The notes beneath the pieces are model-generated. The model worked only from the letters and a program-made list of their open reading frames with translations. It did no database searches and was not told where the DNA came from. The position numbers and the translations under genes were made by a program. This document shows positions 29,781 to 41,363 of a DNA stretch of 64,000 nt, in pieces (position 1 is the stretch's first letter; each line of letters begins with the position of its first letter). Origin of the DNA: Hemerocallis citrina (taxonomy: Eukaryota; Streptophyta; Magnoliopsida; Asparagales; Asphodelaceae); assembly GCA_017893485.1 (NCBI GenBank), contig CM030368.1:178618504-178682503 (forward strand), given 5' to 3'.

Positions 29781-32700
29781 TGTAACTCTTGTGACTCATT
29801 TTTGTATTTTTATTTGTATTTAATTAAATTCCTGGTTATTTTATTTTATTTCTGATTATATCTCTTTTCATTCCTTTTGAATTGTATGTTGTTGTTCTCT
29901 TTATAATTCATTTCTTGCTTCGATTCAGTGTTTAATTCTCTATTTGATTGATCTACATGTTGTTCTTGTCCTTGTGTTTTTTCTAAACCTAATTCATGGC
30001 CTATTTGTCTCATATTGGACTCTTTTCTTCCTATTGGATACTACCCAATTAACCCAAACCAGCTTTGACTCTATATAAGCCCACTAAACACTCTAACCCT
30101 AATTACCAAATCCTAATCATCTCCCCCCCCCCTCTCTCTCTCTCTCTCTCCCTTTCTCATCACCCTACCCTCTCTCCCGATCTCCCCTCTACTGTACCCT
30201 CTATCGCCAGTCGCCCATCTCCTCGCCGGTAGCCCCTTCTCATCATCGTCCCGATCCCCGTGCTCCCCTCAACACCCTGACACCCTGCTCCTCTCTGTTG
30301 TCCTTTCCCCATCCCCGTCATGCCTCATCCCTGTCCCCGTCTCCTTCTTTGCCTGCTATTGTTGTCGCTGTGGTCGACCGTTGTCCCTAGCATCGCCGCC
30401 ACCCAAGCCGTCCCTGTCCTCGCTCGAGCCTGCAGTGCCGCGATCCCTCCTCCTGTCGTCGCTGCCATCGACGCCCTACAGCCTCGCCGCCATCGACGCC
30501 CTACAGCCTCGCCGTTGTGCTACTGTCGTCACCTTACTGTCGTGCCGCTGTCGACGTCTTGCTGTTGCTGTCGTGTGTGCGTGTGAGACACGTGCTCCGC
30601 TCGTATTTTGATTGGTGTTGATTCTAGCTCTTTTTCGTGCTGTTCGATGATGTGTTTGTTGTTCGGGATTCGTTCTCGTTATTCTTTCTTCATCTTCATC
30701 TTCGTCGTCGTTTTCAGGTAAGTTGGTTGTATGTAATTTTTGTCATACAAGTTAAATACCGTAAGTAGTCTTGCATGCATTTGTGTTGTACCCTCATGAA
30801 GATCATATCTTGTTAGTTGATCCGTTCCTTCATCTCTTGATCATGAGTATTCTATAGTAGTTGTCACCCGTTGTATGAAAACCAAATTAGATTAGATGGA
30901 CATCTTGATTGTATGCTTGTTTGTGACACCCGTATGTTATAGATAATTTGTACTTATATGCTTGTTAGGTATATTATCTCATTTTAAACTGTTTATACAC
31001 ATGCCATGCGGATTTGAGTAACCTATATACCATGCTTTGTACGGCATCTTAGGTTGGATCGTTTGTAGTTAAACTATTTGATGAATTGCATAACATAACT
31101 TTTGTTTTTACTGCTGCCTATTTTTGTACAGTAATTTCGACCCTGTTAACATCAGTAAAATAAATAAATTTGTGAACATGATTTGTAGACTTTGTTTTCT
31201 ATTTTCCACAACTTTTGACGGATCTAAATTTTGATTTTCGATGCATGAGTTATCGTTGTTTTACTGCAGTCATATCGTAAATTTCTGATTCTGAATTATA
31301 TGATTTCTATATGAATTATTATATTAAAACTAATATGAAAAGTAGAATTTGAACTTTATATTTTTCTGGGTATGTTTAGACATGACTGGGATCAATCTCT
31401 AATTTTTGTGGAATTATTTAATGACTTTTGTATCTTATTTCATGCTTATGAAACCAATCGATATATTTCCAAACTACATGCTGTTCAGTAAAGAATTATG
31501 TTTTCAACCTGATTCTATTCATTTTTTATGAAAACTTTGTGAATATGAACTGTAAGCCTGATTTGTCTATTTTTTCATCCTTTTGACGGATCTGAATTTC
31601 GAACTGTAGTTTGTGAATTATCTCTGTTTTGGTACTGCTGTGTCTGAACTTTCAGATTCGAAGTTTTGTTGCATTACTCTGTTTTCCCGATTATATTGAC
31701 TATACTATCTGTAATATAATTTGATGATATTTTATATGTTGAGACTAGATATACTAGGGAATCTCCTAGATTTTTTTCAGATTTGATTACGATGTTTTTA
31801 AACTCTTTCCATGCTTATAAACAAGATTTTGCATTTTCTGGATGAACATAAATTCTGTATTAACAGTTGTTTTCAACCCTGTTTCTATGGTTGATGTGTG
31901 ACTTTTATATATGCGCTGGATTCGGCAGAGAGTCTAGTTTTCAGATTTTTTGACGATCTAGATTTGCAGTTCTGTAGCAACGGGAATCTCAGATTTGGTG
32001 CAGTAGTGTCTTGTTGTCCAGAACTGAAAGTTTCGTTGTTTTGACTGTTATAAGTTGTTTTGGTCACCCGTTTGTGTTTCCTATTCATCTTAGATTTGTC
32101 CTTTGTTCTTACCATGTCTTTAGCCCTGTTAGTGTTCATTCACACCTGTTTAATAATAATGAAAACTAAGCAAGCCGGGGTTTTAAGGGAAAGATCTAGT
32201 AGTGGACAATATAGAAATGTTTATTCAGACGGGAACTCGTTTCCCCACTGTTTGCTGTGGTACCCACTATTTTTCTGTGGATGCATGAGAGCATGATCCA
32301 TGACACCGTTACTGTTTGTTATTACTGTTACTGTTACTGTTTGTCTGAATATACGACACTATAGGTTCCACTACGAAATCTTAAAACGAAACTGTTTGAT
32401 GTAGCAACCATGTTGTATAATTTGGGACGCATGAAGTGCTACCTAGATATTAATGAACAATAGATATAAGAACAACTGTTTCATTATCACATCTTGTTAC
32501 TGTTACTGTTGACCCTTACTGTTACTATTGACTCCACTGTTACTATTACTGTTATACTCTTTACTGTTTACCCACTGTTTACTGTTATCCGTAGACTGTC
32601 ATCCTTTGTTGTTTTTCCTCCATGTCAGTACTTCTTATTTTTTATTATTTTTTCCTTTTCCTTTTCCTACTTGTACTATTTGCGGCCCGAAACTTGCAAC

Positions 32701-33060
32701 TAACGGGCATCATGTTTTCATGTCTTCCTATTTTTCTTATAATTTTCATATGAGTAGGTTTTGGTGATCGCTTACCTACTGGAGTTGGTGAGCAAAAGTT
32801 TTGAGCTGTGCATTGGACAATTTTGCTTAATCTTTTGTTTTGAACTATCATATTCATATTTCTGTATTGAGACTTGTATTTGGGCCTGTAGTCCCAGAAT
32901 ATTCTTTTGTTTCAGATATCGTATTTGTTTGGAATATTCATTATCGTTCCAGATGAATACTGTTGATTTATAATTGTTTATGCATGTTTGGTTGAGTATA
33001 TTGTTATATTTACTATTGTGTTGAGTCAAGTAGATCCGTACAGCTTATAGATGGTGAAAA
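29781..33060 (+). repeat. 3' LTR of the chromovirus fragment, about 3.3 kb, right end uncertain
   Basis: The LTR starts TGTAACTCTTGTG after the purine-rich GGTGGGTAGGA. It includes a CT-rich block with a TATATAAG box near 30073, and a GTTACT-rich stretch at 32300-32600. The ORFs at 30320-30611 are chance frames in the CT-rich part. The exact right end was not found; Tat pol similarity starts by about 33110. Confidence 0.7.
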
Positions 33061-33094
33061 CTATCCGCTGGGCTTAGTCACGTACCGTATTCCG

Positions 33095-34530
33095 TATTCC
33101 TTTTGGGAAGCGGGGCGTGAAACTTCTCTCCAGATTTGGAGTGAAAGCGGCCGATAGCTGCAAACTGAACCATGAGGCATTGTACTTTCTTGACATTTCT
33201 TAGAGGGGCCATGTCTAGTATGGCCTAATTTTTTTGGGGTTCGCTTCTATTCCCCGTTGATTGACCATGAATTCGAGGAGCTTAACGGACGTTCCTCGGA
33301 TGACGTTATGCCGAAGGTGCGCTTTGAATGGTTTAGCCGCATGTTGTGGGATCGAAGGACCCCAAATGCTTCTTCAAGATCTTTCACATGATCTCGACCT
33401 TTGAGGCATTTGACGAGCATGTCGTCACCATACACCTCCATGTTCCGACCTATTTTATTTTTGAAGGCCTAGTTTATGAGTCTCTGGTACGTTGCTCCGG
33501 CATTCTTAAGTCCAAAGGGCATGATGCGGAAGCTAGCATTGGTATCGGGTCGGGTTGGGTCGGGTCTTTCACCACCCGGACCCGGACCCGGACCCGACCA
33601 GTGAGGACCGGGTCCGGTTCTGGGTCCAGGTCCTATTAAAATATTCCTACCTGTATGGGTAGGAGTGGGAGTGTGAGCGGTGAGCGGAGGCAGCGAGTAG
33701 AGGATTTAGAATGGAGGTGAGAAGAAAAAGACATAAGTTTTGAGTTTGGAAGAGGAAAATTTACAATTTAGGAGGAAGGAGGGGAGGGATGATGATAGAA
33801 TATTTATTTTTATGTTGATTTTTTGGATTTTTTTAACAGGCCTGGGTCTCTTTTGAGCAGAACCGGACCCGGACCCGAAAGTACAACGGGTCCCATTTTA
33901 GGACCCGGACCCGAACCCGGATAGGTCGGGTCAGTTCAGGTCCAATGCCGGGTCCGGGTTGGGTCCGGGTCGGATCCGGATTTCGGGTATTTATACCAAT
34001 GCTAGCGGAAGCAATATAGCCCTTGGTTGATCACGAAAGCTGCCTTGGGGATGTCTGGAGGGTATATCCTGATTTGGTTGTATCCCAAGAAATCATCCAT
34101 GAAACTAAGAAGCTCGTACCCGGACGTCGCATCGTTAAGGGCATCAATGCTTGGGAGGGGGAAGATATCCTTCGGGCAGGCTTTGTTGAGGTCTGTGAAG
34201 TTGATGCAGATCCTCCACTTCCTGTTAGGCTTCTTGACCATCACAACATTAGTCAGCCACTTGGGGTAGCTCACCTCTTCAATGAACTTGGTACCGATCA
34301 GCGACAAACTTGTGGTGCCTTTGTTGAACTAGTTTGGAGTTCGAATGGATGCTCAGTTTGTGCATTATAAGATCCTCGAAGATTCCATGCATATCCGAGG
34401 GCACCCAAGTGAATAAATCCCGACTTCGACGGAAGCAGTCGATGATATCTCTCTTTAGGTCCTGAGGAAGGGATCGGCTCACTTGGAACCATTTGAATAA
34501 GTCATCTTCAGAGAAGGGGACCTCTTCCAC
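33095..34530 (-). pseudogene. Reverse transcriptase of element U, split by a hAT MITE
   Basis: From right to left: MEEVPFSEDDLFKWFQVS, DLIMHKLSIHSNSK, FIEEVSYPKWLTNVVMVKK, RICINFTDLNKACPKDIFPL, LLSFMDDFLGYNQIRIYPP, INQGLYCFR, then after the MITE the MPFGLKN block, MEVYGDDMLVKC, LRSHNMRLNHSK and VNQRGIEANP. The catalytic box is YGDD rather than the usual YVDD. Frames change at least twice after the box. Removing the MITE (33534-34004) and one TSD restores YCFRIMPFG. The domain is cut at the left by the chromovirus fragment. Confidence 0.87.
33534..34004. mobile_element. hAT-type MITE with GGGTCC subterminal repeats (copy 2)
   Basis: The 471-bp element has perfect 12-bp terminal inverted repeats (TAGCATTGGTAT and ATACCAATGCTA) and the 8-bp TSD GCGGAAGC (33526-33533 and 34005-34012). 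The insertion lies in the reverse transcriptase of element U. It shares GGACCC-rich subterminal clusters with the element at 4134-4627. Confidence 0.93.
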
Positions 34531-35699
34531 TTCATCGAGTGGCCCTGAGCTGATCGCACTCCTTTCAAAGGGGAGCTAGACTGCATCGAGGGGCAGGACT
34601 GCCACCTATATAGCGACCATGTAGCAGATTCGGGCGGCCTCCTGGTTACCACGGACAACTCCGATCCCATGTTCGGTGGGGAACTTCATCTTCATGTGGT
34701 ACACTGAAGGTACCTCTTAGAGGGATGTGAGGCCGAGTCGACCAAGGATGGCATTGTAGGCGGCTTGAATATTTACCACCATGAAGTCCATGGCTTCGGT
34801 TTGGGAAGCGAAACCTGCCCGGCAGTAAAGTCGAGGGCCACGATTCCCTCGATCTGGACAGGGGCACCTGAAAACCCCTAGAGCATGTACCCCGCTGGTT
34901 TTAGCCTTTCTCTGGGGAGTTTTAGGGCTTCGAAGGCTGCTAGAAATAGAATGTTTAGTGAGCTCTTATTGTCAACAAGGACGCGGCGAACCTCGTGATT
35001 GGCTAAACCGAGGCTGATGACGAGGGCGTTGGAATGCGGGAGTCAGACACCCACGAGGTCTTCGTCGGAGAATGAGACTGACAGCCCCCGACCCTTATGG
35101 GTGGTTGATGGTGGACCGCGTTGACTTCTCGAATGAAAGATTTGCGAGAGGTGTTTGAGTCTCCCTTATAGGTCCATCATGAATGCAGTGGAGAATAGCT
35201 ATTCTATCAGCTCGCTCTGGCTCGGGACCCGTTCCCGAACGCTTGTCCGCCCTTCGAAGAAGGGAGGCTCGCCTAGTGTTCTGAGTGAACTCAGTTAGGT
35301 AGCCTCTCTGTAAGAGTGCTTCATTCTCCTTCTTAAGAGCACGATAGTTGTCGGTCTCGTGGTCGTAGTCCCGATGGAACCGACAGTAGAACCATCGGTC
35401 CCTCCTCCTGTTGTTGTAGTTAGACAGGGGGGATGTTTGACTATCTCCTTGTCCTCAATTTTCATGAGGATGTTCGAAATACTCGCAGTGAGTGAGGTGA
35501 ACTTCTCAAACAGGGGGACCGGAGGCATATTTCTTTGCTAGTGGGGCCCATTTGCAATTTTTTCGGGGCCTCGGACTCATCCGTCTTTCTCTTCCCCTTC
35601 GTCGGGGTCTCCTTCCAACTCTCGGGATGTAGAGCCTCTTCGGCACGGATGTATTTCTCGACCCTAAGAAGAAGGTAGGAAAAACCGATGGGAGGTTTT
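34531..35699 (-). pseudogene. Protease and gag C-terminus of element U
   Basis: The gag tail near 35690-35290 has RVEKYIRAE, then PLFEKFTSLTASISNILMKI, matching the corresponding part of the copies at 22760 and 58570. Downstream the protease frames are decayed; a part reads close to MDFMVVNIQAAYNAILG in pieces near 34790-34730. Stops and frameshifts are frequent. The right edge is the insertion point of the LTR nest. Confidence 0.7.
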
Positions 35700-37452
35700 T
35701 GTTGGTGTATGCCCTAGAGGCCAGTTGTGCATTGACATTACTAGTTACATTGCATCATGACATTTATTTCATATATGAGGTATTTTATTTACTCTATTTT
35801 TGTTGTTGTTGTGATTAAATGAACATAATAAAGTCCTTAGAATAGTAGGTTCAATACCATGGGATATCAAGTGTAAGACTTGATTGTGAGATCCTATTGG
35901 TTGTAACAAGAACACTATTCTTAAATGTCCCTAGTCAAGTGTTATTGTGAATTAGGACAACAATAATACATAGTGACTAGTATGTGCATAGACTGATGAT
36001 TAATCTCACGGGTCATGGAAAAGAGATATCAAGTCTTCACATTGGTACATATTAGAGTAATACTGTACTGGACTGACCCACCATGAGAACGCTACATGGA
36101 TCAATACGTGAGTGTTATAAGCGGTTCTCACAGTGACCATGGTGTACGTAGTCCTTTGACTTGAAGTCACTACGGTTTCCTACATGAGAAGTTGTATGTT
36201 TTAATTGTAGCGCCCAAGATCCGGCTCCCCAAAATCCGTAACACTCACCAGAATCTTTGCCTTCAAATGCATCTCAACACAGTAAATAATACGAAAATTT
36301 AAAAACTTTTATTGCCATCAGATTTATTACATCATTAGTTACAATATTATCTTGTCCTTGAACAAGGAATACAAATTACATTAGCTTATTACAACTTTTT
36401 ACAAATATTCAGACTCCTCTTGTGAAGCTATCAGCTATCTTCCAAATTGGTAATCAGCTGGTCACTATCGAATCTCCCCTGAGTGGTCAATCTACCTTCC
36501 TAGGACTTGCCCCTCGGCTTGAGCCGTCTGTCGCATGACTCCGATATTTCTGCACCTGTTAGAATGGTAGGTAAGTACACCGCTCTTCCATTTGGATGCC
36601 CATGTTCCGGATTTCGGTTTCCAGTACCTAATTAAGTGGGCACGTCAGTAATTCTACTGACGCAATGCTGATAAGAAAATAGCGATCTCTAACTTACATA
36701 CCTACAAGCCATCTTGAATGGAAAAAGAAACGTGCATCCTAATTTCCTAGTGTTTGTGTATGCCATGACTTGAAGTCTAGTACAAAACACACAGTACATA
36801 ATGGATGCACTTAATCTAATGTCACCAAGACTCTGGATACACATGCATCCCATACTACATATGCTCCAGATCAAGCCGTTTCCTCCAGTTTCAGGGTTTC
36901 GAACCCTCGCCATGCAATGCACTTTACTATTGTACACTTCCTGTCCCTGATAAGTACAACATGATTGAGGAGATTATAAAAATTCGGGGATCTACCCCTT
37001 TTGTCACTAATAATTATTGCATCGGACCTCTCTCAAAAGCCGTGACTAACTCACAGATACACCGCAGCATACCCATAGTGCTCAAGATCCACCATGGCTC
37101 GTTCATGTCCACCAACATAGAACAAGGGAACATCCCGTTCTTATCAAGGTACCTCAGGAATTAACAGAGTGAGATACGGCTCCAGTGTCTTACCATTGAA
37201 AAGACACAGTTCGTATCCCTTTGACAGGAAGAGACAATCCTGGTTATCAACGCCTAGTGCTGGCTCTTTAGAACGAGTCGGATTATATAGAATCACCCAT
37301 AACACCAGTACGATCATCAAGCGAACAGTAAAGAAAACTTAATTAAATACAGTTACTGAAAACACGTTATCACTCAAATCATGCATGGTGTCATATCAAA
37401 CAAATGTTTGAGCCGAACTGGTCTGTCAAAAGCAAATAATCACGGGAATCAC

Positions 37453-39183
37453 TGATGTGTCGAATTTATATGCAAATATTTGTACTCATTTACCTATTAA
37501 AATGACTTGTTTTCGCTGATATTGTCTATAATTCACCTTATTTCTATATGATTTCATTTAATTAATTATTTTTGAAGAAATAATATTTTTGATGCAAAAA
37601 GTAAAGAATTGTGGAAAAAAATCAACAAACAAAGTAAAATAATTGATTTATCGATTTTATTGTTTTGTTGAGTTAAAATTGCGACAAATAAATTTTAAAA
37701 GGATTTTTATACGCTAATATGATATAAAGTTAGTTTAATTTATTTTAAACTAATTTAATTTATTTTATTAAAAAAATCCTAATTTTTGGTATTATTGTGT
37801 GTATGCAGAAGCACGTGGTAGGCAGAAAAGGAAGAAAAGAAAGAAAGATAAAGAAATAGAGTTCAGATGAAATAAAGGAAAAGAGTGGGGTTTTCTGCAA
37901 AAAAAATACAAACCCTAACTCCTTCCCGTTCTCTATAAATACAAAGGAAAGAAGAGAGAAGAAGGTAGGAGGTGACGGCTGTACAATAACTCAAAAGAAG
38001 AAAAAGAAAAAGTAAGAGAGAGAGAAGGCGTGTGCGAGTTCCAAGGCGAAACATCAGCGTGTGGGCAGTAGGGCTGCTGTCTTCTTTGGCGCAGTATTCG
38101 AAGTGCACCCAGCGATTGATGCTTTGATCTGACGACTCCTTCGTTCTCTCTCCTTTGCATACCAGACTCAGAACAAAGGGAGAAAGAGTCTCTCAGTTCG
38201 CACGTCATCCAAGGGCGACAGGAACACATCGCATGTGTGAACGAAGGAGAAAAGACGAAGCAGCAGGAGCTGTCATTTGGCTGACGTGGCGGACTGCACC
38301 CGGACGACCTGGCGCTGACTTCGGCTGACGTGACGCACGGCCTCCAAGGCGACAGAGCTGGCGTGCACGATCTGACTGGCGACAGCTTCTGGGTTCGGAA
38401 TTTGTGAGACAGGGTTTGGATTAAATTATTTTTTATTATTTTTTTTATCTCATCTTCTGTTCTATATGTCTTTTAAATGCAATCCAAACACTTTTATTAA
38501 TTGCAAATTTGTTATGAACTGAATTTATTTTTCTAGAGGCTAAGGTGTAGCCGAGTTTTGAACACAAATTTTAATTCCTTCTTAGTTCTCTATTTTTCCT
38601 GATTGTGTTTTAGTTTTTATTATTTATGCGTACAACATGGTGGATAGACATTTGTATGATTTTTTAAATCATAAAGAGACCGAACAGGTGATTTGTGATT
38701 AATAAGAATTAAGACCGTATATTGGAGGACGTGACCGTTAAGAAATCCAATTTCTCAATTAATAATTTGGTGGATAGACGAATGATTAATTGAGAATAAT
38801 TTTTAGACTACGTTGATAGAGTGGTTAATATTTTTAGGATTTTGGTCGACAATTTGGGAAAAATAATATTTTTATTTTTAAGGAATTATAATTTGTGTGT
38901 GTGATAAACGAGGTGAACCAAGAGCCCTAGAACTATTTTTAACATTAAACAAAGTACAAGTGCTTCATAGTTTCACAGCCCTCTCCCTCTTCACCAATTT
39001 AGTTAGATTAAATTAGATTAGAATAATTTAGTTGTTTTATTATTCATAAAATTCGACCTTCCAAATAGTGATTCATCTAGCGATATCGGTACTCAGTAAA
39101 ATATCTAGTCCCTGTGGGTTCGACACTCTACTCATCTATCTATATTACTTGTGCGATTTTGTACACTTGCAAATTCAACATCA
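37453..39183 (+). mobile_element. Solo LTR, 1.7 kb, inserted in X
   Basis: The ends are TGATGTGTCG and CAACATCA, and the TSD is ATCAC (37448-37452 and 39184-39188). It contains a promoter-like CTATAAATAC near 37933 and near its end the phrase CCCTGTGGGTTCGACAC, common in gypsy LTRs. It is related to the solo LTR at 46312-47990 (shared AGCACGTGGT and AACCCTAA...TATAAATA blocks). Confidence 0.9.
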
Positions 39184-39399
39184 ATCACATTCACCGATTC
39201 CCAATACCTTCATAGGTCTTCGACCATACCCTCAGGCCGGTGACCTCAGCGAGTAGTCCATCGGCGCCCAAAAAATGCATAAAATTTACAAACGAAGGTA
39301 AACATACGCAAACACCAATACCCGACTATTGACAGACTCAGGCATCAAGACACCAAAATCACAATCGACTACAGCTATTCTCTCAACTAATTCATGTGT

Positions 39400-41100
39400 C
39401 CACCATGAGTACTAAGCACAGGAATCTTTTCTAAGTTTCAATGAAATGATTAAAACATCTTAGAACTCAATAGCCCATAATCGCCACACTACAGTAAGTA
39501 GAGATTTCCATATCAGTCTTCCAATTAAAAGTAGTTCAAGACATAGCAGTTGCTGAGACTTAGGCTACACTTATCGGAATCCAACAAAATCAAGTTTTCT
39601 AGAAGGGTAGGAGACTCTACTGCAATCCCCTAGTTGACACTTCTCTCAAATTCCTTATAGAACTCAAGTCCCCTGAGTTAACGCATGCTTGAAGTCGATC
39701 AAGACAGCAGGTTGCTGAATTTGTAACCTTCATAACTTCCAATATACAATTCGGAGTTTCATGATATTACCCATTCTGGAAATCTAAGAGTCTAGGCTAC
39801 AACTTCCCAGTTTACCATATCACCATATTCATCCATCTAATTGCTCTAGAAGGTCACTCAAGCATCAGCCCGTGTACTCCCCGTACACTGGCTGCACCTT
39901 GCCGATGGCATAAAAACCTACTCGCTTATTGGAAAGGCACAAATTCAGGTTCTATGAAAATGTAGGAGTGTCTACTACACCTTCCTAGTTGAACACATCC
40001 TCATATTCAACCACTAAGGTCCTCAAAAGCTCCAATTTCTACCAGGTGCATACACAGGGAAGATTGATTTATTTAACAAATAGGGCCTTGACTAAGACTG
40101 GATCTGCCCCAGTCTTAGGAAAATCATAACTTTCAAACCATAAACTGGAATTACATAATTCAAGATGTTTTGGAAAACTATGACTCCCTAATACAAATCT
40201 CTAGTTGGCCATTCTTCCAAATTCTTAACACATACTTCCAGATTTACACATATTCTCAGATCATGCGATCTGAACTAGAAACTGAACACAGTCTAGTATA
40301 AATTCAATATAAAATCAACCCTATGTCCAAAGATTATGAAATTTGAGATTCTGAAACTAAACATATACCATTACACTTTATATAAAAACTGCATCTAGGT
40401 TCATCTTACACAGAGAGTTATGACCCTTCAAACATAGTGCAAAAATTCCTACTGCTTTCAGATAGGGTCTCTACCACTTCACACCATTCATTTTTGAAAC
40501 TTAATCAAATGCTATCTAAAAATTCTAAAATTTGAGAATCAAGATGTAGACACATACTAAAATCTACTGCAAAAATTTTATTGCAATATCATGCACACAA
40601 AAGTAGTTATGACTAGATGAACTTCAGTCTTAAAACAGACAGACTCAGTTTTTGTCTTTTAGACTAGTTACAACATACAAATTCTTTAAGGTACCAAACG
40701 ATCTCAGAAAATTATGAAATTTGAAACTATTGTTGTAGACACATACAAGGACATCCAGAAAAATTTCCAGCTTAAAAAAATATCATACCAATACAGAGTT
40801 ATGATTTTTGAAAGACATAACAAATTTTCACAAGACAGCAGCTTTTTCAGTTGTTCTCTGTCCGAAAATGAGATTAGTATTTGTGATACTAAAGGGACTC
40901 CAAATATAATGAAAAAATTCATGTTAGCTCTAGATCCATAGCACAACAAGTCCTAAAAATTTGATTCCAAAATTCCAAGCCGTTTGTGAGCTAGAAATTC
41001 CCAATCTCACATACTCATACATGTTCTTTAAACAAAAGAATCATGAAAAAGTTGTTCAATCATACAAACTTGTTTTCTCAGCACTTCACATACTCATACA
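39400..41100 (-). repeat. Diverged tandem units inside X
   Basis: Units of very roughly 200 bp recur, each with a CATAACTTYCAA-like motif, a GGAAAACTATGA/GGAAATCTAAGAG motif and CCTAGTTG/CCCAGTTT. Divergence is high. The ORFs over it are not conserved. Confidence 0.5.
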
Positions 41101-41363
41101 TGGTAACAAAACTTCATAGCTACTACTACATATCAATTTCACACCCAAAAAGTAAACATTAAGTTTTAGAGTTTAGAGAATCACCCACTTTTGTTGCAAG
41201 CGAATCTCCACTAAACTTTAGCTCCTTGCTCATCAAGATGCACCCTTGCTCTTCACTTCACTTCTCCTACTCTACTACTACTTACAAGAAGATCTCACTT
41301 TTTTTTTCTTTTTTTTCCCTCCTTCTCTACTTTTCTCCCCCCCTTTTTTTTGAAGAACAAAGA

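Larger units (their letters stand above)
29391..33090 (+). mobile_element. Chromovirus (Tekay/Del-like gypsy) 3' fragment
   Basis: The fragment holds the end of integrase, a chromodomain-like tail, a polypurine tract and most of the 3' LTR. It is fused on the left to the antisense-ORF region of element W and on the right to minus-strand Tat pol sequence. No TSD was found at either junction, so it may have been joined by rearrangement. The lineage is inferred from the chromodomain and long LTR. Confidence 0.75.

Noticed and set aside
30320..30611. Alanine/valine-rich ORFs
   Set aside because: They lie in the CT-rich part of the chromovirus LTR and have no domain.
35295..35541. Thr-rich ORFs on both strands
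   Set aside because: They overlap the frameshifted gag tail of element U and its antisense.
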